Positions 32,701-46,100 are shown, numbered from the stretch's first letter. The stretch is 64,000 nt of DNA from Rhynchonema sp. JSB1_4 (GCA_030248065.1 JASAMV010002571.1:1-64000); one strand, 5' to 3'. Numbers and translations: made by a program. The notes: generated by a model from the sequence alone, not told the origin.

Positions 32701-35700
32701 CAACAGATCGCTGCCGGATTATCGATCATCAAAGTAAGTATGTGTGCTTTTTGGCTTAGGGTTGGCATGTCTAATATGATACCTAGGTTCGTATCTTTGG
32801 TTTGATCTTGAGCTCTTGCCCGAATGTTGGTCACGGACGGGAGTGTGTCAAATTTTGGTTATTGAACTAGATCGCATCAAACGTAGCCAAATCGATTTGA
32901 GCAACAAGTTTCATATCTAGGTTTAGTTCGGTGACTGCCTGCCTGTGTACGTTCTGCAGCCTGCTCGCACAAACTGATGCTTCATTTTCGCGCAAATTAC
33001 GCCGAGAATTTTGTCATTTTCGTGCAATCAACTGTGTTTTGCCGAAAATCTTGGTGTCCCGGCGAGGGCTATGCCCAAAAAAACTGAAAAAAATTACAGC
33101 GTGCGCTGTTTCTTTGACGCCGGATTTATTTTCGTCTGACGTTCATCTGACGTGCGTGTACTATTTTATCCCAATCTGACCTTTTTTCCTCCAATCCCCA
33201 GATGTCGTGCCAAAGACTACCCCACCGATCTGCCATCAGTATCGATCATCATCGTATTCCACAACGAAGCCTGGTCAACTCTGCTTCGATCTCTGCATTC
33301 GGTCGTGAATCGATCGCCGACTGAATTGCTGCACGAAATCATTCTGGTGGATGATTTTTCGGATCGCGATTATCTCAGAGAACCGCTGGCTGCATATTTG
33401 AAACGGTTATTGTCGTTGTGTGTTTTAATTGTTTGTTTTTTGTGATGTGTAACACAACTTTCTGTAATATTCGTCATCGAGCGCTGTGAACACGAGGATA
33501 GTTTTTCTGGAACATGTATGCTCTTCACCACCCTCTCTTCAGAGAGTCGAACGGGGACCGAATTTTCTTTCACTGTGTAAGGGTGTTGTTGTTGAGTGTA
33601 GTGCAACTAGGAGAATAGAAGCAAATTCTGAACAGGCGGACTCAGACGTGTGTAACAGGAGCAGCAGTGTGGACTTCAAAAATAGGCCCAGGGATAGCAA
33701 AATTTGTTCCCAGGATCAGCTGGTGTACCGCCGGAAACCTTAAAATTTTTGATTTTTCATGTCGCCGGCCCCTGGAAAATTGGTCCCGATTCGGGACTCC
33801 CGAACGCGTCTGGGTGTATGTCTTCAAATCACTATGTGAAGGTTCATCATTGTGGAGAGATTGATTCAGCTGTTTGGTCAGTCCCCGTTATTCCCCATTC
33901 TACAGGTTCCCAGTACGTACGCAGCTGGTTCACATGCCCGAACGATCCGGTCTGATCCGAGCCCGTTTGAGAGGCGCCGGCCTTGCCACTGGACAAGTCT
34001 TGTTGTTCCTTGACGCCCATGTGGAAGTGACAAAGGGATGGTTGCCGCCCCTGCTGGACAGGGTCAAGCATAATCGGTTGGTGCTGTGGTTTGCTGGTTT
34101 TTGTTTGATTGGATTTAAATTCTGAATACTCGGTTTCTGAGACGGAAGGTGGTTTTTTATTTTTGCTCGGCATGATTTTTGGTTCGCCGCCCTGCTGCCA
34201 AGTATGCTGATGCGGTCTTTGGGATCGGCGCGGTACACATCATTTTTCGTTTCGGACTTAGTACTCGTGCCGTGCCACTAAGTGGAGGTCGAAATCAGGG
34301 TCGTGTCATTAAAGGGCTCGGGACATAACCGAAGGAAGGGTAGCAGGACATATTGTTACATACCGTTGGAAAGCATCCCGACAGCCTATGTCACGCACAA
34401 ATTTTAAGCTCCTTGGAGATTCGCTATCTCCTGGTAGAGGGACTTTTCGTTCCAGAAAAAGCTGAATTTTTGCACAAATTGGAACGACCGGTGCAGAAAC
34501 CCCAAATAAGTTAAAGGTCAAGTAACACGTGGATAGGATTACAACAGCTTCGGAATAACTTACGATCACAACTTCAGTCGCTCAAACCATTGCTTCACAC
34601 GGTGATGGTGCGAAACGTTCCAAAAATCGGCCTTATTTTTCGATAAAAACAAGTTTGTCCCTAAATTTTGAGGTCACGCTCGGCGCTGCGGAAATAAACA
34701 TGCAATGGGGAAATAGAGCATCGTCGAAAGTACCAGAAAATAAGGTTTTTAAATTTTTTAACTCATGGCCGGCTCGGTGACAGGCCTAAAAATCCATTAA
34801 ATTACCGCTAAATTAGGTGGTTACATTCATGGCCAGAATTATGACACATAAAGGCCACAGATTGTATCGGATTAGAAAGAAAAAAATGAGAGAAACGTCT
34901 GGTTTAACAACCTATCAAGGTCCGAAGACCCCAAGGTCTACAGATCTCTTGGGGCAGCCATATTAACCTGAATATGATATTCAGCTATAAATGCTTATTG
35001 TTACCAGCTATTGTAAATGTGACAGCACCAAACAATGTATCTCGGGATTAGCTTTCGAATGATATATAACAAGCCCCAATAAATTCTTACGCTTAAGGGC
35101 AGAGGTTAAAAAATTGCTTTTTTGACGATTCTGGAATGAACCGTCACGTCACCGTGTGCGATTTCGGAATTTTGGCCGTTTCTTGTCCATAGTAAGAGAT
35201 AGTATGGGCATATTATATATCGTTCGATAGCTACGCTGAAGCTACATCGTTTGATGCTATCAAATGTGCAATAATCTTTAACAGTAACGACTTATAGCCT
35301 AATATCTTATTCAGGCTGGCATGGCTGCAGCAGCCGGACCATGGAGTTTGAAGTCTTTAAACTCGTCTAGATTGTTGGACTGTGCGTTTATCTGACTTTC
35401 TCTTTTCCAATGCAATGCAATACGTGGCTTATTTACATCATATTTCCGTCAATGAATGCAGCGATGCAGTTTAGGGGCAATTTTTAGGTCTTTTTCGGCC
35501 TGTCACGCCGCTATCTAAGTGTTTCCAAATTTAAAAACCCTATTTTCTGGTACTTTCTAACATGCTCTATTTTTCTATTACATTTTTATTTCTGCAACGC
35601 AAAGCGCGGCCTCAAAATTTAGAGGCAAACTTGTGTTTTCGAAAAATAAGGCCGATTTTTGGTACGTTTCGCACCCTCACCGAGTGAAGCAATGCTTTGA

Positions 35701-38700
35701 GCGACTGAAGCTCTCATGATAAGTTATCCAGAAGCTGTTGTAACCCTATCCACGTGTTACGTGACTTTCAACTCATTTGGGGTTTCTGCACCGGTCGTTT
35801 CAAGTTGTGAAAAAATTCACTTTTTTCTGGAACGAAAAGTCACTCTACCAAGAGATAGCAAATATCTAAGGAGCTTAACATTTGTGCGTGACATATGCTG
35901 TCACAGTGCTTTCCAACGATGTATAACACTGCGCTCTGCTGCCCTTCCTTCGGTTGTGTCCCGAGCCCTTTAATTGGTGTATCTTATGTCCAGAGGGAAG
36001 CACCTTTCCATCAATTACCGAGCTTGATATGCCGGCCTGCCCCCAGCCCGTTCAATGCTGGGTCAAGTTCCGACAATAGACCAACAAATACAACAGCGAA
36101 CACGATTGTTTTTGTTGCAGCAAAGCAGTGGTAGCGCCGATCATCGACGTGATATCCGACGACACCTTCGAGTACGTGACCGCATCCGACATGACCTGGG
36201 GCGGATTCAATTGGCATCTCAACTTTCGTTGGTATCCCGTGCCGCAGCGGGAGCTGAATCGAAGAGGCGGAGATCGGTCGCAACCCATTCAGTTAGTTGT
36301 ACAGTCCGTCCGATTTATAGTGACCTTGTTTGGCTGGCTAAATTCTGGGTTGTGCTAGACAGCTAGAGTGTCGACTTGGTGGGTATTCGGATTCGATTGT
36401 TATTGATTATTACCTTTCTACCACCGTAAGTAGTATTGTGCTTTACTTCGTGAATGGTTGTTATAAGGGCTGGGCTTTGCCCAATTGTGTCACCACAGAG
36501 AGGGTAAGGAGCAGCAGCACAGTTGTAGATTCTGATGCCACAGAAGCAGACACCAGGTCGCGATTTGCTATTGGGTTCCGAGATCTTGTTCCTGACAAGA
36601 CACCTTGATGTAATCAAGATGGTGTGATTTATCGTCGTGCGGTCCGGTTCGCAATGTGCGCTCGCATTCCTCCTCCAGAACTCCAACCATCGCCGGCGGC
36701 CTGTTTGCTATCGAAAAGAATTATTTCTACGAAATCGGCACGTACGACGAAGGAATGCAAGTCTGGGGCGGTGAAAACCTCGAAATATCGTTCAGGGTAA
36801 GTGGTAATGTTTTGCTGGGTTCATTTTTTGTGTTCCTTTTATTTTAGTTGTTACTCACTGTCTGCCTGCGCGCAGCCTGTAACCAACCTTGTGTGCTCCT
36901 ATTTGCACTTTGGAGATCTGAACAGTGACCGTTTTTGAACGCATATCGAACTTTGTTATATCAATAATGCGCAAGTCTGAACTTGTTCCGCACATTATTT
37001 GATGGTTTTTTAGATTATGCAAATTTTAACGCAATATTCTCCTTTTTCAACTTCTGATGCTGTAACGTTCTCAAGTTCAAGTGTGTTGTTGAGTTGCGTT
37101 TGGCGCGTGAAGTGAAAGTGGCTCAGTTTTGATATATAAACGCCAACAAATCCGTCTGTGCATGTATGTGTTTCGTTTACGTGTAGGATCGGTTTCTTTT
37201 CAAACTTCTACCCACGTGTGTTTTTACAATACACCTTGAGCTGTCTGCATGCGCGCGTGCATAATATTTGCGTTTCAGATAAATATGGGGATTGGGATGG
37301 GAATCTGCCAAAGCACTGCTGCATACTTTGATCAGCATTCAGGCAACGCATAATGCATCTTTGCTCATCCTTTTTGTGTTTGACTGATGCAACGCCCGGA
37401 ATTTAGATTTACACATACTTTGCGCGAATAAAAACCAATTCGTCGATCATAATTCAATTGATCAGCGTTAAACTTTTGTGAACACAATTAAACCCATTTG
37501 GAGCAATTGATATGGCTGATAATAATCAAACATGTCGTGTGCAAATATTGTTGATATTTTTATTGCACCCACACGCACGCGTGGCACATAACATAACAAA
37601 AACGGGGGTGTTTTTATTCACGCACATGTTTAGTTGACTACTTCTGTGCCTTTGTGTGGAGTAAGTTCGGTTTACGTGTTTGGCCGGGTGTGAGTGGGAC
37701 GTGAATAAATAACGAATAATTTTCGAAAGGGCATTAAAATTATGCCGTGTTTGACGCCTTGGGGCGGGGTACAATATATTCGTACGTCATTGCACAAAGT
37801 TTTTAACGCTTTGTCAAGCTGAGCAGAGAATTTTTCTGACAATGGATTATCCAGCTCGGGCATCATTGGCAGCTACGTAAAGAGATGCGATTGTTGTTGT
37901 GCAAGAATTATAATGGACTGCTTTGCTTGTCGGCATTGATTTATCACTTAGGGCAGGGCACACAGAAGATTTCCTAAATATCGAAGCTTCTGGCGGTCGT
38001 GTACAGTGCACTCACTCTATTAGATGATGTTTCACAAAGCCAAAACTACACAAAAGACTGTAACTGGAAGGAGGTGCCACTGGCATGTTAACTTCAAATT
38101 TCTAGTTGTCAGTCACCAGCAGCATCTAATTTCACTGAAAGACACTGATGAATATAACTTTTCTTTTCTTTCAATCAATCAGGTATGGATGTGCGGCGGT
38201 GCTCTCGAGATCATGCCGTGTTCGCGCGTTGGTCACGTGTTCCGTAAACAAACACCGTACACCTTCCCCGGCGGCACCGCTACTGTAATCCACCGTAATG
38301 CCGCACGGACAGCCGAGGTGTGGATGGACGAATATAAGGAGTTCTTCTATCAGATCGTGCCTGGTTAGTGTTGGAGTTTTGGCAACGTTTTGTATATTAA
38401 ATTGAGTGGATGCTCTAAAGTCGATTTAAAATAATTGTGATACGATGTGGTTTAGTTCAGCTGGTGATTTTCAAATTTGCTGATAGGATCGAATGGCAGT
38501 AACGTGACAGTCGGAAACTGCCCATTGGATACGTTTCGTGTTTTACTGATATAGTCAGTTACCCTCTTCATGGTGACATGATCGGGATCGTCCACTGCTT
38601 GTCACTATGAAGAATATCCACTGTGATTATAACGGTAACGTTGACAAATATCCATTATACCGAGGGTTCCAACATATGAAATATCACTATAAGTAGGGCA

Positions 38701-41339
38701 GACTGTACGTACCGCCAATTTCTGCCGTAATATTGGGGTGGCCGGGCGATTGGAGAAAGCAGGTTTGGGCAAGACCACTTTGAGCAAGTGAAAAAGAGCA
38801 GAGCCCGAAAGAGCAGAGCTCTTAGTTTGTTCCATCGGCTTAGGCTTAGGCTGATTTTAGTGTCAGGTTGAGGCTCAGGCTTAGGCTTACACTTAGGCTC
38901 AGTTTTGTGCTTGAGCTTAGGCTTAGGCTTAGGCCTATTCGTTTCTAGGTTCTGCTCTTATGGGCCCTGCTCTTTTTCACTTGCTCAAAGTGGTCTTGCT
39001 CAAATGTGCTTTGCTGAATTGCCCGTCCGCCAATATTGGCTTTCTCGACATAGTCTTGATTTACTTCACGGTAGGAACGCTGATGAGATCGAATCCGATC
39101 AGCAGACTTGACGCCGGCCGAAAACTGTCTCCGACTGAAAAAAACATGCAATATAATTGCATAACATCAAACTGTTTCAGGCGCCCGAACAGTCGAACTT
39201 GGCAGTGTCGATGATCGGCTGGCGCTTCGCAAAAAGTTGCAGTGCAAATCATTCAAATGGTACCTGGAGAACGTGTACAAAGAGTCGCCGGTGCCGCGCG
39301 AGTTCTTGTCGATCGGATCGGTATGTGAAGTTTGGCAATCTCATCAAATCTCACATCTCGCAAGGATCTAATTCCAAACGTTGTGTGTCCTGGTGTTGGA
39401 GCGTGCATTTTTCTTCGACCAGGTGCCCATTTTGGAGCACCAACAACAATAAGATTTTTATTATTTTATTAAACATTCCAGATCAAAACACCGGCATCGG
39501 ATGGTCCCGGCTACATGTGCCTCGACACAATGGGTCACAAGGAAGGCCAAGATGCGGGTATGACGACGTGCCATGGAATGGGCGGGAATCAGGTAAATGA
39601 TAGTGCGGTATTTGTTATCATCATTTTATTTCTTCTACGTCTTTTCTTGTTTTTCGGTTTCAGAATAGTGGGATCTGGTACACTTTGACTGTCTTGGGCA
39701 GATTTAAATAAATACGTTTCAGGTCATTGTATGGCAGGCTTGCTGCACGTTAGGCTTAGGCTTTGAGAAAAGACTAGGCCTGAGCTCGGACCTGATTGAA
39801 AGGGGGAAAAAACAAAAAAAAAAAAAAAAAAAGAAACAAAAAAAAAAAAAAAAAAAAATCCCGAAAAGCAAAAATCCCGAAAAATGAAATTGAGGAAAAA
39901 TACAAAGTTTAAGGTGCAGAAAGGGGTATTCATGTAGTTGGAGTCCATAATTTGGGCAATGGATCAGTGGGGCTCAAAATAAATTCTCTACCCCCCCCCC
40001 CCCCCAGCCCAAACCCAAACCTGAACGAAGGCCTGGACGTTGTATTTTTGTGGATATCTACGTGGACAGGTCTTCCTGGCTGGCAGCCTAAGCCTAAGCC
40101 TAAGCCTGAAAGAAAGCCTGAGCATGTGTGTTTTTATTGATGTTTCCTTCGTATGAACAGGTCTTCCTGGCTGGCAGCCTAAGCCTAAGCCTAATCCTGA
40201 ATGCAAGCCTGAGCACCAACTACATGAATGCCAACTTCTGACAAAAAAATTTGGTCAATTTCTACACCTATTTATTTTTCGGGATTTTTTCGGGATTTTT
40301 GCTTTTCGGGATTTTTTTTCGGGATTTTTCGTTTCGGGATTTTTTTTTCGGGATTTTTTTTTCGGGATTTTCGACGGCCACCGATTGAAACGAGCCCTTG
40401 GCCTTAGCAGCCAACGTGTTTTTCTGGTTTTGCAGACGGGCGGTGCAGTAAGTAATCGTCAGTTATGCCAGGCACCTGATGGTTTCTGCTGCATGTGCGT
40501 TCAATTCAAGTGCACAGTTCTTCCTTCTAATGTTTTTTTAAACCAAGTCTTCCAAATAAATAATTATTCATCAAATTATTGCACAGGCGTGGAGTCTCAC
40601 ATCCGATGGGCATCTGCGTGCCGACGAAGTTTGTCTGGCGTCGAATGGTCGCGGCTCGGTGAATCTGGCCAGATGTGTCGATCATGGCGACCAGATATGG
40701 AAGTTCGAACCGCAGGTACTGCGACTGGCCGGATGGCGTTGGGGACATTTAGTTTCTTATTTATGTTTATATTTGTTTTGTCGGATGCATCAGTGATTAT
40801 TAGTGCATTATTGTCTTGTCTGTGGGACTGATCCTTTGAACCATCTCACGAGACATTGGTTTCAAATCAAAGTTTGGGGGCACGCAAATTGCTCAGTCCT
40901 ATGCCGTAATTGACTTGAATATGATTGCTCTTGGCCACGATTTTGAAAATCTGGAAATGTGTCCATTTCAAACTCCATGTAAAAAACGTAGATCATGCAG
41001 TGCACATTGGTAACTTTTCAAAAAATCGACAAGAATCGGATAGGCGTCAGATGAGCGACACGACAGCCTTAGTGCCTTGCATGACGGACAAACTAGCGTG
41101 TTCTCTGAATGACATCATCACTGAATTGAACAAGTATATTTATTTTTCCACAGCCGTTCTCGTTGTCCAATTTCTTTCATTATTTGCAGACCCATCGCCT
41201 GATGCACACCGATTCGAACTCATGTTTGGCCGGTTACGGGTCTCAACTGTTGGTCGCTGCGTGCTCGGACCGCGCGTCGGGCCAGTTCTGGATTATTGAC
41301 AGCTACAAACAGACGGACAGGAGAAAACAGGAGGCTTGA
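29751..41339 (+). CDS. GALNT: Polypeptide N-acetylgalactosaminyltransferase (GALNT1/13-like), 12 exons
   Basis: Golgi type II membrane enzyme that starts mucin-type O-glycosylation by moving GalNAc from UDP-GalNAc to Ser/Thr. Exons 29751-30002, 31970-32108, 32568-32733, 33202-33405, 33906-34076, 36121-36291, 36679-36796, 38183-38363, 39181-39320, 39482-39592, 40587-40715, 41190-41339 give 643 residues with every phase consistent. Order: short cytoplasmic MRRGTDYCR, signal anchor, charged stem, GT-A catalytic domain ([21 protein letters not shown]; metal-binding LFLDAHVEV), the Gal/GalNAc-T block [19 protein letters not shown] and [13 protein letters not shown] [11 protein letters not shown], then a ricin-type lectin domain with [18 protein letters not shown] and QFW. 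The ATG at 29751 starts just before the anchor. Close to the GALNT1/13 branch by motif, but the paralogue is uncertain. Confidence 0.95.
30060..30240. repeat. Dispersed repeat shared with 45265-45375
   Basis: On the minus strand this reads AACTGACCAGTTTTGCATTA followed by CAGTTTTTGGCAAAATTGGAAT; the plus strand at 45320-45360 has CATCAGTTTTGCATTACAAT then TTCGGCAATTTGGAATAAA. Non-coding, with termini not defined. Confidence 0.5.
30256..31291. mobile_element. 1036-bp hAT-like element with perfect 8-bp target duplication
   Basis: Direct repeat CTTCAAGA at 30248-30255 and 31292-31299. Ends CACTGGTGTAG and CTACACCACTG match the 1491-1810 element. Inside are several GGTACAGTAGGT units, a second short unit GGTACCTTGCAACC present at least six times (30866-31230), and a GGGCCGGGCCGGGCC tract near 30790-30850. 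No transposase ORF: a non-autonomous derivative in GALNT intron 1. Confidence 0.85.
31490..31916. mobile_element. 427-bp hAT-like element with perfect 8-bp target duplication
   Basis: Direct repeat GGCAAGAA at 31482-31489 and 31917-31924; ends CAGTGTTGGA and TCCAACACTG are inverted. Contains six GGATACCTACTGTACC-type units (inverse of GGTACAGTAGGTATCC), at about 31517, 31546, 31772, 31804, 31836 and 31858. Same family as the neighbouring element, opposite orientation. Confidence 0.85.
34313..35969. mobile_element. 1657-bp foldback element flanked by TTAA (piggyBac-like)
   Basis: TTAA at 34309-34312 and 35970-35973 flanks arms starting AGGGCTCGGGACATAACCGA and ending TCGGTTGTGTCCCGAGCCCT. The inverted arms run about 500 bp each (34313 to about 34800 and about 35480 to 35969) with roughly 85-90 percent apparent agreement; the 680-bp centre has no long ORF. 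TTAA duplication suggests mobilisation by a piggyBac-type transposase. Lies in GALNT intron 5. Confidence 0.8.
36797..38182. other. GALNT intron 7, no feature recognised
   Basis: A 1.4-kb A/T-rich intron. I found no ORF with coding character, no inverted repeat with clear ends and no RNA gene. Confidence 0.5.
38729..39038. mobile_element. 310-bp foldback with a TTAGGC tract in its loop
   Basis: Arms AATATTGGGGTGGCCGGGC...AAGACCACTTTGAGCAAGTG and CACTTGCTCAAAGTGGTCTT...GCCCGTCCGCCAATATT are inverted. The loop (38835-38940) is a degenerate TTAGGC/TTAGGCTC array. The AAAAAGAGCAGAGCC motif at the inner end of the arm recurs at 61530 and inverted at 61863 and 20100. Lies in GALNT intron 8. Confidence 0.65.
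39593..40586. repeat. GALNT intron 10: TTAGGC tracts, poly(A) and (CGGGATTTTT)n
   Basis: Holds TTAGGCTTAGGC at about 39750, A-rich homopolymer at 39806-39860, a C run near 39992-40005, two tandem copies of a roughly 92-bp unit starting AGGTCTTCCTGGCTGGCAGC followed by CCTAAGCCTAAGCC (40068 and 40160), and a minisatellite of CGGGATTTTT (40277-40376). Non-coding. Confidence 0.65.
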
Positions 41340-41353
41340 GCATCGTGTTTTAA

Positions 41354-41769
41354 GGGCGCGTTTGGTCACATCGGGAATCGTAAATGAATTTTTTTTGGAA
41401 TCGTCCATGATTCCCGTTCCCGATAAGACTAAACGCACATGGGGAATCGGGAAGATAGGAGATGGTGACAACTTCCAGCTGGCTGACCTCAACTGTTGCG
41501 TGTTGATGCGAACGGCAACGTTGCTCAACGTACAGCGTTTTGGGACTCGAAAAGTATAGAAAACAAGCATTTTGAAAACATTTTAAATTCCGAGATGCGG
41601 TGCGATGAAGAACATTGCTGTTCGCGTTAACACGCAATAATTGAGGTCAGCCAGCTGGAAGTTGTATCATCTGTTTTATTCCCGATGCCCGATGTGCGTT
41701 TAGTTATATCGGGAATCGGATTCTTGGACATGAAAAATACTTTCTTTCCCGATATAACTAAATGCGCCC
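41354..41769. mobile_element. 416-bp foldback element downstream of GALNT
   Basis: Begins GGGCGCGTTTGGTCACATCG and ends CGATATAACTAAATGCGCCC; inner inverted pair CAACTTCCAGCTGGCTGACC / GGTCAGCCAGCTGGAAGTTG. Flanked by TAA and TTT, so a PIF/Harbinger-type 3-bp duplication is possible but imperfect. It starts 14 bases after the GALNT stop codon and so probably forms part of its 3' UTR. Confidence 0.6.
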
Positions 41770-43101
41770 TTTGTGATTTATTTTTCTGTGGTTGAAGAGA
41801 ACGTACAAACATGCAGAAAATAACCATTTTGTAAAAATTAATATTCTCGAGGAGCTTACCTGCCTGCGTAACTTTCATCCATTCAAATGTTTTTTGAAAC
41901 GGAGTTTTTGTCACAAATGCCTATCCACCACGACTTGGGTATTGTCACCAGCTTTCCCTGCAATACACTTTTATTCCCGAATTGTATGAATTATCAGACA
42001 TGCTCGTTGTTTATTAGTCATGGTCTTGCATCTATGGGCTAAACAGTAAAACGGCCACCCCAATTTCTCCTGCAAAGCGCTTGTTTTCAGTCGCATATAT
42101 TTACTTAGGGTCCTCGAATGCTTTGTGCTTTGCTCAACGTCTGTGATTATGTATACGAATGGTGTACTGTAAGGTGGTCACTTGGCACATGCATTTTATA
42201 CCAGCCCAGCCACACAGTCACAGAATATTTTTTATTTATTTGATCTTGAAAATTGTAAATTATTTTTACATGTTTTTTGACTGGGCTTAACTTGGCGATT
42301 TTTTGTGGACAGTCGAACGTTTGGTTATCTACTTGTTTTTCAGCGATTCTCTCTCGAGTTGTGCTTATTTTGTACTATGTTTGTTTGCATTGAAATACTG
42401 GTTGGACGTCCATTATCGCGCATGAACCCTCTGTTGCCATTATATCACTGTTGTCTGTTACATTTGATTTCAATGGAATACTCGTTGTTTTGCTTTCAAT
42501 TTACTCATTTTTTTGTTGAATCACAATGGTCAAGAGTATTTTTTTTGATATCCCATGTGAAACAAGTGACTCGTTGTCAAACACAGTACGAACTTTAACT
42601 CGTTGCCTTTCGTTCTTGATTATTTATGAAAAAAATGTATTTCTGAATTTAACTCATTTACGTTGTCTTACAGCAGTACACAAGCAAAAGTTTTCTGTGA
42701 TTCTATGAAGGTCTGTTGTTAACGAATAAGGTTATACACACGTGTTTCAGGGGAACAAGTTTACAATTACGGCATCATAAGGCGTTTTTGGTGCACAATA
42801 TAAATATTTGTTCTGAGAAAATTTTATTTATTGTGCATAATAATGCCGTATTATGATTCAAATGAAAACGCTCTCTCTTTCTCTCTGCTGCGGCTCGTTG
42901 TGATCTGATCTCTGCTCTGTGCTGATTTTTTTGCGTCAACGAAGAGAATCGGAATAAAAGTGTTAATTTATGCAAAAATGGGGCAACGTTTCTGTTTGGA
43001 AATGTAGCAGTTTTATCTGTGACAAGCCAGGTTATCTGAAGTTTATGATAAATTTTGAAAATCGAACGAAATGATCCGATGATTGCAGTTTTTGCTGCAG
43101 T
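41770..43101. other. GALNT-RMDN intergenic region
   Basis: About 1.3 kb with no recognised gene. Small hairpin GGCATCATAAGG...TTATGATTC near 42768-42860. The RMDN promoter should be here; TTTGCTGCAG immediately before its ATG (43100) could be the acceptor of a leader exon. Confidence 0.45.
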
Positions 43102-46100
43102 ATGTCGCTGTCAAACACGCGTGTTGTGATTACTCGCCGATTGTTGCGTGCTTGGTCGACAGAGGGTGGAAGGTCGATTAAAGTTGGTTTGGTTGATATG
43201 TCAGCTCTCAGCACTGTAGTTCAAGAGGTGGGTTTAGTCTGCATTTGGATCAATCATAGGCCTAGGCTGACCTGAACTCCAACGAAAACCGCTGTTATGG
43301 GCTTTGATATTAAAAAAATGATTTGGAATAGCCGGATTATTTCGTTCATTTGAATCAATAAACGTGCACAACCAAGTTGCCGGATCTGCCTTCGTTTCGT
43401 GGGTTCCTGATATCAGGGAATTTATGTATCTTACTGATTATACCAATTTAGACCAGCGTGAAAGTTAATGGTGTGGAACCAATGTGAATATAGCTACTGC
43501 GGCGCACTGATCGAAATTATCCAATGTAAAAGCCAACCGATCGGCCGGCACACAAAACTTTCACATCGTTTTTTTCAGCCTGGATCAAGGTACAATCGCG
43601 CCTCGGCATTTGCGATCAGAAGATCTCCGCACAGACAACATTTCACGCAATTCGGCCTGCCGACTGCATTTGGTGTGACTGGAGTTGCGTTTGGCATTAG
43701 TTTGTTTGGAAAAGCAGATGATCCGGAGGAAACGAAGAAAGTCGATCGCACGAGCAAGGTTAGTTCTGGCTCTCTATCAAATTTCGGAAAATGTCCCTCA
43801 AATGTCACCAAAGTTCGAAAGTTTGCCATACCACCAGGGGAATTTCTCCAAAAGATTTCCCACACGCGAGGGTGTTCCTGAAAAAGGGACCCCAAAAATT
43901 TTCTAGTATAGTAAATTTCTGAATTCGTTGCCTCATGCAATCTTACAGACGCAGGCAAACTCCCGTTCGAAGTCGAGGCAGGCAACACACTCAATACACA
44001 GTCAACAAGCCACGCAGCTGGCTCGTGTGCGCTTCGAATGTTTCAGTCACACAAGCTGTGTGTGTCAGCTGTGTGGCTTGTTCACTGTGTGTTCAGCTTG
44101 TTGCCTGCTTCGACTTCGAACGGGAGTTTCCCTGCGTCTGTAAGAATGCATGAGGCAACGAAATTAGAAATTCACTATAGTAACAAAAATAGATATAGCA
44201 TTCAAAACAGCGTTTTATTACTCACGCGAGCTATTCTTGATAATTTACCGGCGATGAGTGGCCAGTTTTGGTGCTTCTCTGACCATTCCTTTGGGTGGGC
44301 TGGTTCCCAAAATAAAAAAAATTTCTCATGCCGCGTGCCCCATGACCAAACAAGCACCAAATTTTTCACAGGTTGAACAGGACGTCATCAAAGAAGCGGA
44401 CATTCTCTACCAAGCATTCATCGTTCCGAATTTGTACAAATTATTGGTCCGGTTAGCTCCCAGTTTGAATTCGATGTTGTATACATAAGTCTCGCCGTTG
44501 GTTCAGAAAGTTGGTATCGTGCGAACAAGTTGCTTTTTTATGCAGAGCTGTTGTCGGGCAAATTGCCTAGATTTCAGGGAACCGAAGAGTACACGTGTGT
44601 TCAGAAAGAAGCTCGCCTGAGAAACTGGCAGGAATGTTTTGCTGTGGGGGCGTGTAGCACCAGATTGGTGTATTCTCTGTTGTATTGCTTTCAGTTCTTT
44701 CTTTTGGGAGACTGGTTGAACTGGATCATCATCGTTTACCATGGTTTGAGCTACCCTTAGACTGTGAGCAGATAGCTCACAGTGTTATTGTAGTTCGAGT
44801 GTAACATCATTGTTCGAATGCTGCCACATGATTTCAAAATGCGCTTGCACGTCGGTTTACGTCAGTGGGAACCAAAATAGAAATGGTCAATATACAGAGG
44901 TCGGTATCAAACTTGGTGATCATCGGACGTGACTTGCCTTGGTAGCGCGCGATTCTTGCATAAAGGATATTAAGTAATTTACTGGAGCCACTAATTCAGT
45001 CTAGCTTATCGGTTATTCGTTTTAGGTAGGGGAACGCTGGACGAAAGTAGTGGTATGGCATCACTCAATTTCTTAACATCCTAAATTTAAAAATGTCATT
45101 TGACCAAGGCAGATCACATCCCGTCACTAAGTTTGATATCGCTAGTGTGTTTTACCTTTTTATAAAAATATAAACAGTGTATGCAAAAAAACCTCTCAAA
45201 AACCAAAAACCCCAACCAACAAAAAAAAAAAACAAAAACAAAAAAACTACACGCTTTTTGGCCCATTTGGGGTCGGTCTAATTTTCGTGCTCGAGCCAAT
45301 TTTTCACCAAAATCCGAAAACTCATCAGTTTTGCATTACAATTTTCGGCAATTTGGAATAAAGTACCGATATTTTTTCGATCAAAAACCGAAAAGGTACC
45401 CACGGAAAAATAAATGGAAAGTATTCGGGTCTCGGAAAAACGGTTTTTTTTCGTTTTTTTCGGAAAAACCGGTTTTTTTTTCGCCTGCCAGATATGTATG
45501 CTGAAGATTCGTGAGGCATCGTTCCGAAAACCAGTAAACCGGTTCTGTGCAACAGGTACCTGCCTTACCTTTACAACCGACTGACTGATGTTTCACCACC
45601 TTTATATTTAGGCATGCCGATTCCACCAACCCTGAGTTGTTGTGGCGTTTGGCTCGGGCCACGTGTGAAATGGCAAAACAAGTCGGCATTTGTTGGTTTA
45701 AAAGGGGGGTGGCTGGGTTGCTGTAGAATTGATTTGAATCAGATGTTGTGATCGGACCTGTCTTGTGTTTGACCGGTCTTGTTTTATTTGTCATAGATAT
45801 TTCGAGATTTACTGATGCTGTGAATACATCACGCTGATCGAACGTGTTGGCATCTGTTAATTAATCTCGAAGTGTCCTTGAGGTGCAAGGTCACACACGG
45901 TCAGGCAGATCCGACACGGACCCGACTCGACCACTATTTTTCCTAAGAAAGTTTTACGGACTGAAGTGCGATGCAGAATGAACAAACCTGTTCAGGGATA
46001 CTATTTTTAACTCCCCAGATTTTGGTCTTTCATTTTCAGCGTCCGCCGATCGCACCAAATTCATGTACGAAGCGTTCGAATACGCAAAGAAAGCGCTGGA

